A stretch of 63,623 nucleotides of DNA. Source: Sulfurihydrogenibium sp. (GTDB lineage Bacteria > Aquificota > Aquificia > Aquificales > Hydrogenothermaceae). The translations under genes and the position numbers were made by a program. Each line of letters starts with the position of its first letter. Within the stretch, counting starts at the first letter, position 1. The notes below the pieces were generated by a model, which saw only the letters and a program-made list of their open reading frames with translations, was not told the origin of the DNA and did not search any database. Positions 54,467 through 62,335 of the stretch are shown piece after piece. The stretch lies in NCBI RefSeq assembly GCF_028276765.1, contig NZ_JAPYVU010000003.1:1-63623 (forward strand), given 5' to 3'.

Positions 54467-54495
54467 CCCCACCTTCATATAGAAGCGGGGATTCT
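54467..54495. repeat. Isolated GC-rich hairpin, IS200/IS605-end-like
   Basis: On the minus strand GAATCCCCGCTTCTATATGA continues with AGGTGGGGAT: CCCC/GGGG and TTC/GAA arms around a small loop, next to the ompH-like gene end. Such GAATCCCC..GGGG hairpins occur at right ends of IS200/IS605-type elements. No tnpA or tnpB is nearby. It could equally be a weak terminator for ompH. Confidence 0.3.
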
Positions 54496-54512
54496 TGCAG
54501 GGTTGTGTTAAA

Positions 54513-54971
54513 TTATTTTATTTTTTCTGGAGATTTTTCATAGTTTGAATCAAAGAATTTCAAAAATTCATCTGTTTTATCTAACTCTGGCTTTCCATAG
54601 AGTACAGCTTGTTTGTCTAAGATTAATGAATAATTTTTAGCCTTTGCAAAAGCATCTAAATTCTTTTGAACAAGGTTCATAAATTGACCTAAAAGCTCAT
54701 CTCTTCTTTTTAAAACCTCTTGTTGCTTTTGTATAGCAAAAGCCTGGAACTCTTCTTGAGACTTTTGGTCTTGTTTTAATGTTTTTTGTTTGGCTTCAAT
54801 TTCAGCCTGTGCTTTCTTTCCGGCTTCTTCTAAAAGCTTCTGTGCATCTTTACCGGCTTTTGAATCATTAACGATTGTTGGTGTGTCAATAAACACAATG
54901 TCCGCTGCTTTTGCTAACGTAAAAGTTAGCATTAAAAACCCTGCTACAGCCAATGATAAAAGCTTCTTCAT
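54513..54971 (-). CDS. OmpH/Skp-family periplasmic chaperone-like protein
   Basis: 152 residues, signal peptide MKKLLSLAVAGFLMLTFTLA with KAAD, then VFIDTPTIVNDSKAGKDAQK, a long Lys/Glu/Gln coiled coil (about 45-115) and a C-terminal strand region (NYSLILDKQAVLYG). This is the Skp jaw-like fold that holds unfolded outer-membrane proteins. It lies 21 nt after the encapsulin gene, so the two are probably cotranscribed. Confidence 0.82.
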   Translation of the reverse strand: MKKLLSLAVAGFLMLTFTLAKAADIVFIDTPTIVNDSKAGKDAQKLLEEAGKKAQAEIEAKQKTLKQDQKSQEEFQAFAIQKQQEVLKRRDELLGQFMNLVQKNLDAFAKAKNYSLILDKQAVLYGKPELDKTDEFLKFFDSNYEKSPEKIK

Positions 54972-54992
54972 AAATTCCTCCTATATTAAAAA

Positions 54993-55829
54993 TTATTCGA
55001 TCGTACATATACACTGCGGTCTTTTAATTCTAAGTGCTAAAATTTCAAAAACACGGAAATAATGATCCATATTATCATAGTTTAAATATGATGTTATCAT
55101 GTCCTGAGATATAAACAGGTCTAAATTTTCAATTCCGGTTGATACAACAACGGCTGTAAATTGTGGTATAACTGGCGTTGTAAACACTCCAACGTCAAAC
55201 AGTTTTTTAATCTGGTCTATTTCAAGAATGCCGCTATTTCCATATAATCTATGTAGCATTGCATAATCTTGAGGATTTAGAACCAAAGCAAAGTTATTAT
55301 AAAATCCATTTTCATTTAATTTAACGATACCGTTTAGTATATCTTTAAAAGCTTCTCCTGTTTGATTCCAGTCAGAGATTGATATTGAATTTTTACCTTC
55401 AACATTTAATAATCCCGGAAAACCTGTTTCAATATCTCCATGGAAGATTAATCTATCTTCTGCAATAGCTACCTGAGATGCAGCTGCAGCAGCAACGCTA
55501 AAATCAATAGGAATGTTAAACTTTTTAGATGATTCTATGTCTCTCCAATGAATTTTAAAATCTTTGTAAATAATTGGCAGAGGAAGTATTTTTCTTTCTT
55601 TGACTTTTACAACACCACAATCTACTTCACCAAAAAGACCACAAGCTCCGGTATTTCCATCTTCTATATAGTCATATGGAACAAATTGAACAGACGGATA
55701 ATATGGTCCTGATATTTCTATAAATCTTCTTCCTACTAAGATTCTTCTTGCTGTTTCAACCACTACTTTATCAATCCTTTCCCAATCGCTTTCTGATAAA
55801 GGTGCTTCATTTCTTTTTAAAAATTCCAT
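54993..55829 (-). CDS. Encapsulin shell protein (family 1, linocin-M18-like)
   Basis: 278 residues with an HK97-type fold. The start MEFLKRNEAPLSESDWERID is nearly the family-1 encapsulin signature. GRRFIEISGPY near 33, the ISISDWNQTGEAFKDILNGI segment near 145, LVLNPQDYAMLHRLYGNSGI near 178 and a late SQDMITSYLNYD strand follow the known order. It is slightly longer than typical (about 265), with two Cys near the C-terminus (QCICTIE). Shells of 60 to 240 copies enclose cargo such as ferritin-like proteins or peroxidases. No cargo gene is seen next to it. Divergent from rnpB. Confidence 0.9.
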   Translation of the reverse strand: MEFLKRNEAPLSESDWERIDKVVVETARRILVGRRFIEISGPYYPSVQFVPYDYIEDGNTGACGLFGEVDCGVVKVKERKILPLPIIYKDFKIHWRDIESSKKFNIPIDFSVAAAAASQVAIAEDRLIFHGDIETGFPGLLNVEGKNSISISDWNQTGEAFKDILNGIVKLNENGFYNNFALVLNPQDYAMLHRLYGNSGILEIDQIKKLFDVGVFTTPVIPQFTAVVVSTGIENLDLFISQDMITSYLNYDNMDHYFRVFEILALRIKRPQCICTIE

Positions 55830-55920
55830 AGCTTTCCTCCAATATGAATGTAATTATAGCATAAATTTAGACAGAGATTTTTACCTTGTCAAATTTTAGT
55901 AAGCGAAATATATTATCTAT

Positions 55921-56266
55921 CCCACAGCCTTGAGGTGGTTCGCGGTAGCTTTTAAGCTACTGAGGAAAGTCCGGACTCCGCAGGGCAGGGAGCTGCCGAA
56001 AGGCAGGTAGGGGTAACCTTACAGATAGGGCCACAGAAAACAAACCGCCGATCCGCACACCTTTTTAGGTGTGGTCATGGAGGCAAGGGTGAAAAAGTGG
56101 GGTAAGAGCCCACTACCTGCAGTGGTGACATTGCAGGTTGGCAACCCTCTCCCGGAGCAATCCCAAGTAGGAAGGCGCTATTAGGCTTGCCCGGCCGATG
56201 CCTTCGGGTTGGGAGCTTAGATAAATGACCACTAAAACAGAATCCGGCTTACTCCAAGGCTGTGGG
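55921..56266 (+). ncRNA. rnpB: RNase P RNA
   Basis: P1 is closed by CCCACAGCCTTG (55921-55932) with CAAGGCTGTGGG (56255-56266). The conserved core elements are present: GAGGAAAGTCCGGACTCC (from 55962), CCACAGAAA (from 56030), GGGTGAAAAAGTGGGGTAAG..AGCCCAC, and the terminal AAAACAGAATCCGGCTTA. About 346 nt, bacterial type A. It is the catalytic subunit that matures tRNA 5' ends. GC content is far above the surroundings. RNase P RNA is known in the Hydrogenothermaceae but absent from Aquifex, which uses the protein HARP. Confidence 0.95.
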
Positions 56267-56342
56267 GTTTAAAAGTGAGTTATAAAGAGTTATGGACAAA
56301 GATTTTTATAAACCTCCCTTGTCCAAAAGCCAAGCTAAGAAT

Positions 56343-56495
56343 GAAACTGTTCCAAAAAACCCGCACTGTCATTTCGAAGCCGGCAAAGAATTTCATATTT
56401 CTCTTTTCAGGTCAAAAAATCAAAAAGGAGATCCTTTTGCTTTACAGCCTCAGGATAACAAGGAAAGGTAAACTTATAATAAATTTACACTCTCA
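56343..56495. mobile_element. MITE-like element, type 1, copy C
   Basis: About 153 bp from GAAACTGTTCCAAAAAACCC to AATTTACACTCTC. It contains GTCATTTCGAAGCCGGCAAA..GAATTTC, AGGTCAAAAAATCAAAAAGG, GAGATCCTTTTGC..CCTCAGGATAACAAGG and AAAGGTAAACTTATAATA. The ORF at 56275-56526 runs through it. The rest of 56496-56692 shows nothing. Confidence 0.7.
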
Positions 56496-56692
56496 CAAAG
56501 AAAAGAGATTAACCAAGTTTATGTAAACCAAGAGTGTAGCTATCGTGAATATTTAATATTTGTCTATGCAAAAGGGAACTCAAATAGTCTCTAGACTTGA
56601 TTAAAATTTTATAGCACTTATTGATATTGCTGAACCTTTATGCATGTTAAAATTAGGCTTGAAATTAACACAAAAATTACATATAATTTTTT

Positions 56693-56706
56693 ATGATTTA
56701 AATCAA
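56693..56706. promoter_or_regulatory. FNR/CRP-like palindrome upstream of sco
   Basis: ATGATTTAAATCAA, identical to the site before the cbb3 operon at 34013-34026 and also 21 nt before the start codon. Confidence 0.55.
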
Positions 56707-56727
56707 TAAAATTTTGGAGGTGTTTTT

Positions 56728-57363
56728 ATGAAAAAGATTTTATTATTCATCTTGGCTATCATGTTTAGCGCTTCTTCTTTTGCTTATACACTACAAGGCA
56801 GTACAAAAAACTATCCAAAGAAGTTGATTGAAGTTGAAAATCTTGTTAACGAAGAAGGTAAACCTACAAAACTATCTGATTTTAAAGGAAAGGTTGTTAT
56901 TTTATACTTTGGCTTTTCTAACTGTAAATATGTTTGCCCAACAGTAAACGCAGCATTAAAACAGGTTGCAGAAAAGTTAAATGAAAAAGGTTTGAGAGAT
57001 AAGTATCAAATTGTATTTATTACAGTAGACCCAAAAAGAGACGACCCTAAAACATTAAAAGAATATAAAAAGACAAGGGCATTGGATGAATTTACTTTCT
57101 TGACCGGTAAACCTGAAGACCTAAAGAAAGCTTGGGACGCTTACGGAATAGAAGTAAAAGAAGTTGAAAAACCTACTGATGAACATGCGATGCATGAACA
57201 TATGCACATGCATGGTGGACAAGGTAAAATGAAGATGATAACTCATACACCGGTTAAGACAATCATCATAGATAAAAATGGAAATATGGTTGAGGAATAT
57301 TTAGGAATTTATTTACCGGTTGATAAAATTGTTGAAGATGTCGAATATTTAATTAAACAATAG
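56728..57363 (+). CDS. SCO1/SenC/PrrC-family copper chaperone
   Basis: 211 residues with signal peptide MKKILLFILAIMFSASSFA. Thioredoxin fold with the copper motif Cys66-x-x-x-Cys70 (CKYVC) and His173 (ITHTP). A His/Met-rich insert (about 152-170, HAMHEHMHMHGGQGKMKM) adds possible copper ligands. It loads copper into cytochrome oxidase; cbb3 enzymes need it for CuB in some bacteria. It shares the palindrome with the cbb3 operon, supporting a link. AGGTG before the ATG. Confidence 0.9.
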   Translation: MKKILLFILAIMFSASSFAYTLQGSTKNYPKKLIEVENLVNEEGKPTKLSDFKGKVVILYFGFSNCKYVCPTVNAALKQVAEKLNEKGLRDKYQIVFITVDPKRDDPKTLKEYKKTRALDEFTFLTGKPEDLKKAWDAYGIEVKEVEKPTDEHAMHEHMHMHGGQGKMKMITHTPVKTIIIDKNGNMVEEYLGIYLPVDKIVEDVEYLIKQ

Positions 57364-57503
57364 CCGATACAAGAAATGGATAAAGGTAGGTAATTCATAA
57401 GCTATCCGCCACAATGAACAAACGATATTAAAAAAGATAAATTCTTTGCCAGCGGCAGAATGATAAATTAGAACGCGCTTTAATTTACAACAATTTTAAC
57501 TTC

Positions 57504-57719
57504 TTATTCTTTGTATTCCTTCTTTTCACTTTCAATATACTTCTTTGCATCAGTGTACATATTTTTAAATCCGGCTATAAGACCAAGAAAAAAGAAAATT
57601 ATAGTTAGATAAGGCGATGTGCCAAAATATTTATCTAATAAATAACCAATGGCAACACCTACTATTACACCGGAGACTAAATGTAATCCAATTGTTAAAA
57701 AAGATAAATTTTTATTCAT
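57504..57719 (-). CDS. AtpZ/AtpI-family small membrane protein
   Basis: 71 residues with two helices: GLHLVSGVIVGVAIGYLLDK and PYLTIIFFFLGLIAGFKNMY. GYLLDKYFGTSPYLTIIFFFLG-AG is the AtpZ signature. AtpZ/AtpI helps assemble or magnesium-load the ATP synthase ring. Here it is next to dapB (8-nt overlap); no atp gene is in view. Confidence 0.85.
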   Translation of the reverse strand: MNKNLSFLTIGLHLVSGVIVGVAIGYLLDKYFGTSPYLTIIFFFLGLIAGFKNMYTDAKKYIESEKKEYKE

Positions 57720-58518
57720 TCAATCCCAACACATCTTGCATATCATAAAGACCGTTTGGCTTACCTACAATCCATTTTGCAGCTTCTAATGCACCTTTAG
57801 CAAAGATATCTCTTGAAGTAGCTCTGTGAGTTAATTCTATTCTTTCACCCATTGTAGCAAAGATAACTGTATGTTCGCCTACTACATCACCACCTCTAAG
57901 AGCAAACACTCCAATTTCTTTATTACTTCTTTCACCTGTCAAACCTTGCCTACCATAAACGACTTTTTCTATTCCTGTTGCTTTCTTTAAAATATCCACA
58001 ATCTTAACCGCTGTGCCAGATGGGGCATCTTTTTTATATCTATGATGCATCTCTATAACTTCAATATCAAAACCTTTATCTTTTAATGTTTTAGCTGCTT
58101 GTTCCACAAGTTTAAATAACAAATTCACGCCTATGCTCATATTGGGAGCTAAAACAATTGGCATATCTTGAGAAAGCTGTTTTATCTCTTCCAATTCTTT
58201 TTCATTAAATCCTGTTGTTCCTATTACTGCATATTTTTTGTTCTTATCTGCTGCTAAAATTCTTAAATGTCCTAAAACAGCCTCAGTATTGTTTGCAAAA
58301 TCAATCAAAACATCAAAAGCATCAATTACTTGAGAAACATCAGAAACAACAGGAGCTTTTACATCCTTGTTGATTATTTCGCCGACTGTTGAATGCAAGT
58401 GAGCACAATCAGGATTCTCTATGCCAGCAACAATATTTATATCTTTATCTTCTAAAGCTAACTCTGCAATCTTTCTTCCCATTCTTCCCATGATGCCAGA
58501 GATTGCTATATTAACCAT
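57712..58518 (-). CDS. dapB: 4-hydroxy-tetrahydrodipicolinate reductase
   Basis: 268 residues. NAD(P)-binding ISGIMGRMGR (6-15), GTTGFNEKEL near 96, APNMSIGVNL near 118, the catalytic HHRYKKDAPSGTA near 150 and RGGDVVGEHTV near 207. Diaminopimelate and lysine branch for peptidoglycan. It overlaps both neighbours by 8 nt. Confidence 0.96.
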   Translation of the reverse strand: MVNIAISGIMGRMGRKIAELALEDKDINIVAGIENPDCAHLHSTVGEIINKDVKAPVVSDVSQVIDAFDVLIDFANNTEAVLGHLRILAADKNKKYAVIGTTGFNEKELEEIKQLSQDMPIVLAPNMSIGVNLLFKLVEQAAKTLKDKGFDIEVIEMHHRYKKDAPSGTAVKIVDILKKATGIEKVVYGRQGLTGERSNKEIGVFALRGGDVVGEHTVIFATMGERIELTHRATSRDIFAKGALEAAKWIVGKPNGLYDMQDVLGLNE

Positions 58519-58759
58519 TCACCTCTCCTTGACCAAATATTACTCTTGAAAATTCATTTAATAATTCATTGGCTTGATGTGGTGGAACTATTGATGGTGC
58601 TAAAGCCACATCTACACCTGGTTTAAATAGCTTTGTTTTTACGAGATTTTCAATTTCCTCCATGTCTTGAGCTGTAACGTTTTCATTAAAGACGTCCTGT
58701 GGGTCTTGGTCTGTTATAAAAAATCCTGCAAAAACAAATGCGTAAGCTTTTTTCTCCAT
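58511..58759 (-). CDS. Small conserved-looking protein upstream of dapB
   Basis: 82 residues, no signal peptide or membrane helix. The N-terminus MEKKAYAFVFAGFFITDQDP is a hydrophobic strand pair; the rest is mixed helix and loop with LAPSIVPPHQANELLNEFSR. No Cys. I do not recognise it. It overlaps dapB by 8 nt, so expression is coupled. The A/T leader contains TGTTATAACA. Confidence 0.6.
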   Translation of the reverse strand: MEKKAYAFVFAGFFITDQDPQDVFNENVTAQDMEEIENLVKTKLFKPGVDVALAPSIVPPHQANELLNEFSRVIFGQGEVNG

Positions 58760-58994
58760 AATAAAATTTCTCCTTTATTTTTGAATGTTATAACATAGTT
58801 AAAAATCAAATAATAAAATACGTTGGAGCTATAAATCCAGCAAATACAAGAGACCGTTTCCTTTACTCTGAATGATACTTAATGCTACCGTTAATTACGA
58901 TACTTATGGGTAATCTATGACTTGATTCTACTTTTTACCTTCTCTATAATTTCAAGGGCAAATGTCTCCTGAATTAACTATAATTCATCACTAT

Positions 58995-59039
58995 AATAAA
59001 ATTAAATTCCCAACCTCTTTCATCTCAAGAGATTGGGAA
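58995..59039 (-). terminator. Rho-independent terminator after the cytochrome/small peptide operon
   Basis: TTCCCAACCTCTT (59007-59019) pairs with AAGAGATTGGGAA (59027-59039) with one G-U pair and a 7-nt loop. On the minus strand TTTAATTTTATT follows. The remainder of 58760-58995 shows no gene. Confidence 0.82.
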
Positions 59040-59058
59040 CGAAACCTGAGATTTTTAA

Positions 59059-59181
59059 TTATTTTTCTTCTTTTGTACCCATTTTATACATTATAGAGCC
59101 CCATAAGAAAACCAACTGAATCAACATTAAAACTAATAAAATAGCTTCTGCAATTGGAATTCCGCCATATGTCATTTCCAT
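59059..59181 (-). CDS. 40-residue single-helix membrane peptide
   Basis: Starts at ATG 59181 after a strong AGGAGG with a 7-nt spacer, and ends at TAA 59059. MEMTYGGIPIAEAILLVLML is followed by IQLVFLWGSIMYKMGTKEEK. One membrane helix (about 11-33) with a basic/acidic tail. It lies 15 nt after the lipoprotein cytochrome gene and before a strong terminator, so it is cotranscribed with it. It may be a small subunit of a respiratory complex; no family is recognised. Confidence 0.65.
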   Translation of the reverse strand: MEMTYGGIPIAEAILLVLMLIQLVFLWGSIMYKMGTKEEK

Positions 59182-59196
59182 GACCAACACCTCCTA

Positions 59197-59754
59197 TTAG
59201 TGTTTTAAAATAAATTCTGCTAATGCTTCTTTTTCTTCCTTAGATAATTTCTTTGTAATTTCCAAATTTGGCTTCATTACAGCTTCTTTTGCAGGGTCTA
59301 CAATTGCTTTTCCTTCACCACTTAAGAATTTAATTAACCCATCTTTATTTCCTTTATATACAGATGCAATTTTATTTAACCCAGGTCCAACAGTATCTGC
59401 GTTCGGTTGATGACATGCAGCACAGCCTTTCGACTTAAATATTGCTTCACCATCCACTTTAGCTATTTGCTGTTTAGATTCTTCCTTCGATTTGACTGAC
59501 TCTTGCTTTTTCTCTTCTTTTTGCGCCTCTGGTTTTTGTTCTTGCGGTTTAGCTTCTTCTTTTACTTCTTGCTTAGCTTCTGTAGCTTGTTGTGGTTGTT
59601 GCTGTTGTTGTGCAGGTTGTTGTGGTTGCTGTGCTTGTTGCTGTGGTGCAGGCTGTGCTTCTCCGGTCGCTGGAGTCTCTTCTTTCTTTTGACATGCTGT
59701 TAATGCTATTGTCGAAGATAATAAAGCTATTGTTAATAATTTTGTTCTCTTCAT
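59197..59754 (-). CDS. Lipoprotein c-type cytochrome with Gln/Pro- and Lys/Glu-rich linker
   Basis: 185 residues. Lipoprotein signal with lipobox LTAC (Cys21), then a low-complexity tether (about 26-97) first rich in Gln, Pro and Ala, then in Lys, Glu and Gln. A class I cytochrome domain follows: Cys111-x-x-Cys114-His115 (CAACHQ), with a Met ligand near 159 (VMKPNLE). The long flexible tether would let a membrane-tethered haem swing between partners such as a quinol oxidising complex and cbb3 oxidase. Confidence 0.9.
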   Translation of the reverse strand: MKRTKLLTIALLSSTIALTACQKKEETPATGEAQPAPQQQAQQPQQPAQQQQQPQQATEAKQEVKEEAKPQEQKPEAQKEEKKQESVKSKEESKQQIAKVDGEAIFKSKGCAACHQPNADTVGPGLNKIASVYKGNKDGLIKFLSGEGKAIVDPAKEAVMKPNLEITKKLSKEEKEALAEFILKH

Positions 59755-59856
59755 TTTTTCCTTCCTTTTAAACTTTTTTATAGAATAATAATAATACTTT
59801 TTAATAATTTTATCAACTATAAAATTAAACTTACTATTATTCTATCACTAATTTAT

Positions 59857-60301
59857 AATCCAAGACCACAAATATTACCTGACCCTTACAAAATAGTTAA
59901 TGAAGATTACATAGACCTTCTTATGAGTTTAGTATACAATGGATACGGTAGAAAGCAAGATAGATTCTACATTAAAAAATTTAGGTTTAAACTACTTTAA
60001 AACAAGAGAGCTTCCATTGGATGTGTTTGTACTGTATATAGATGCATATCACTGTGATATAAAAGAGAAAAACAAAATCAGAAAAGCTTCTGTTTACGTA
60101 GTTCTTGGAATAGATTTACAGGGAAATAAAGATGTATTTGGATTTTACACATTTTTCAGCAATGAAAACAAAGCAGATTGGATAAAAGTATTCAATGATT
60201 TTGATAGATAGAGGACTAAAAAGGTAATGCTTATAGTAAGTGATGATTTTCCTTCAATATCAAAAGCCATAGAAACGCTATTTCCTTATACAAAGAGATA
60301 A
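59857..60301 (+). pseudogene. Decayed IS256-family transposase
   Basis: Fragments in shifting frames: NPRPQILPDPYKIVNEDYID (59857 on), then PLDVFVLYIDAYHCDIKEKN with KIRKASVYVVLGIDLQGNKD and VFGFYTFFSNENKADWIKVF (59939-60211), then VMLIVSDDFPSISKAIETLF (to 60301). These are the core D-A-x-H, ALGID-x-x-G-x-K-x-x-LG and D-x-F-x-x-x-x-x-AI-x-x-x-FP segments of Mutator-type transposases. Stops and frame changes show that it is dead. 60302-60402 shows nothing further. Confidence 0.75.
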
Positions 60302-60402
60302 TTTAAAGAATAAAAAATGGAAAAACCTATACCTGCTTTTAAAGGAGCTTCTTATGAAATTTTACACAAAATTATTGACAAGTCTCAAAATTTTAAAGCA
60401 CT

Positions 60403-61029
60403 TTATATTATCTTTTCACCTCTAAATAACTCTACATATTCACTTGCTCTCTCTTTTATGTTTTCAGCAGTCCATATATCACTTATTACAGCTACTAAAT
60501 CAGCACCAAGCTTAACAAGTTCTTTAGCTCTTTCGACAGTGATACCACCTATTACGCAAACAGGTATTTTTAAAAATCTTTTAGCTTCTGTTATTACAGA
60601 TTTATCAATGACTTTAGATTTAGGCTTTGTTGGAGAAGGGTAAAAACTTCCAAAAGCAACATAAGTAGCAGATAAGCGCTCCATCAATATCGCCCTTTCA
60701 ACATCTCCATAACAAGATACACCAACGATTTTATCTTTTAAAACTCCTCTAATTTCTGATATATCCACATCTTCTTCTCCAACATGAATTCCGTCAGCGC
60801 CAGACTTTAAAGTCAATTCAAGCCTGTCATTAACTATGAATAAGGCACCATATTTATGGCAGAGATTTTTCAAATCCTTAGCTATTGGTAATAAAAAGTC
60901 ATCAGTATTATTTTTATCTCTCAACTGAACTAATTTAGCACCGCCTTTTAGAGCTTGTTCTACCATGTCAAAAATTTTATCGTATGGAGTTAATTTTTCA
61001 TCTGTGATTACATATAAACCCTTTAGCAT
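60403..61029 (-). CDS. thiE: Thiamine-phosphate synthase
   Basis: 208 residues, TIM barrel. GLYVITDEKL (3-12), GAKLVQLRDKNN (34-45), FIVNDRLELTLKSGADGIHV near 64, and CVIGGITVERAKELVKLGAD near 157. It joins the pyrimidine and thiazole phosphates. Single gene; no TPP riboswitch motif is visible in the short leader. Confidence 0.93.
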   Translation of the reverse strand: MLKGLYVITDEKLTPYDKIFDMVEQALKGGAKLVQLRDKNNTDDFLLPIAKDLKNLCHKYGALFIVNDRLELTLKSGADGIHVGEEDVDISEIRGVLKDKIVGVSCYGDVERAILMERLSATYVAFGSFYPSPTKPKSKVIDKSVITEAKRFLKIPVCVIGGITVERAKELVKLGADLVAVISDIWTAENIKERASEYVELFRGEKII

Positions 61030-61181
61030 GTCTTACCTCGCTAATTTTTTTTAAACATTTTAAACTTTTTAAATTTTCGTTTAAATGTTTAAAAATTCAT
61101 TTTGAAACATTATAATACCGTTTTATGATATAATTAAATCCAACATTTTCAAAGATTGCTGAGGTGATACAATAGCAAAAG

Positions 61182-62231
61182 ATGGATAATAGCGACCGTT
61201 TTAATCTCGAAAAAATAAACAAATTACTTTTATTTTACATTCTTTTATATCTAATTATTCAATCTTGTGAATCAAAAAAAGAAAAAGATGCTGTTAAACT
61301 AATTCAAGACAGGATTGAAAATGTAATTTCGCAAACTACTCCATCTGTGGTAACTATTTTCACAAAACAGAATAAAGAAAATTCTTTATTGCTTAAAGAT
61401 ATAGATGACGAATCTGTTGGTTCTGGATTCGTTTTTAAAAAAACATCTAATTATCTCTATATAGCCACAAATGCACATGTGATTGAGAAAAAAGGAAATG
61501 TTTTTGTTAGATTTTATAATGATAGAGTTTTTAAGGCTGAAGTTGTAGGGGTTGATACAAAAACCGATATAGCCGTTTTGAAGGTAAAGCTGAATAATTT
61601 TAACAGAGATATAAAATCTCTAAAATTTGAATACATAGAGAATGTAAAGCCAGGGATGTTTGTGTTGGTTGCTGGTAGTCCTTATAATTTGGGACATACT
61701 TACACATTTGGAATTATATCAGCTATGAACAGAGAAGTAGGTATTTCATCCATAGAAAGCTTTATTCAAACAGATGCTTCTATTAACCCGGGTGATTCTG
61801 GTGGACCACTGCTAAATCTTGACGGAAGGGTTGTCGGAATGAGTATAGCCACAGTGCAAACTGGGCAAGGTATCGGTTTTGCTATTCCTGTAGATATACT
61901 ACAAGACACTGTAAATCAATTAATAAAATACGGTAAGGTTAAAAGAGGTTGGATTGGTATAGTTGTAACAGATGTATCTGAAGAGATAAAAGAAAGAATG
62001 AATATAGACGGTGGTGCTTTGGTATTAAAAATCGAGAAAAATAGTCCTGCTTCTGGAACTGGTTTAGTAGTCGGCGATATTATAACAAAAATTAATGGTA
62101 ATCCAATAAAAAATTCTAAAGAATTTAGGCTATTTTTAAACAAAGTAAAACCGGGAGATATGATAGAGCTTGAAATTATAAACTCAAAAGGAAAAAGAAC
62201 TATAACAGTAATTCCGATAGAAAAAGATTAG
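61182..62231 (+). CDS. HtrA/DegP-like trypsin-type serine protease with PDZ domain
   Basis: 349 residues. The triad is His99 (ATNAHVIE), Asp129 (TDIAVLKV) and Ser206 (NPGDSGGPL). One PDZ domain at about 260-345 (RGWIGIVVTDVSEE..; SPASGTGLVVGDII). The N-terminal helix LLFYILLYLIIQSCES could be an anchor or a lipoprotein signal (Cys29), so it is DegS/HtrA-like in the periplasm. ATG 61182 is the first start after an in-frame stop; a GAGGTGAT lies a long 13 nt upstream. Confidence 0.9.
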   Translation: MDNSDRFNLEKINKLLLFYILLYLIIQSCESKKEKDAVKLIQDRIENVISQTTPSVVTIFTKQNKENSLLLKDIDDESVGSGFVFKKTSNYLYIATNAHVIEKKGNVFVRFYNDRVFKAEVVGVDTKTDIAVLKVKLNNFNRDIKSLKFEYIENVKPGMFVLVAGSPYNLGHTYTFGIISAMNREVGISSIESFIQTDASINPGDSGGPLLNLDGRVVGMSIATVQTGQGIGFAIPVDILQDTVNQLIKYGKVKRGWIGIVVTDVSEEIKERMNIDGGALVLKIEKNSPASGTGLVVGDIITKINGNPIKNSKEFRLFLNKVKPGDMIELEIINSKGKRTITVIPIEKD

Positions 62232-62335
62232 TTTTTAGTGTATTTTAAAGTAAGAGTGCTGTTAAAATTTTTATAAACTTTTCCTGGACTATTTAAAAAA
62301 ATTTTTGATAAGTATGTTTATCTTGACTACTACTA

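Noticed and set aside
56275-56526. 83-codon ORF after rnpB
   Set aside because: It runs through a type-1 MITE-like element and has no ribosome-binding site.
59492-59703. Cys/Gly-rich and Leu/Phe-rich ORFs opposite the cytochrome linker
   Set aside because: Antisense shadows of the CAA/CAG-rich linker codons; no start signals.
60317-60643. 108-codon plus-strand ORF opposite thiE
   Set aside because: It overlaps the well-supported thiE gene on the other strand, and its first part has no homology that I recognise.
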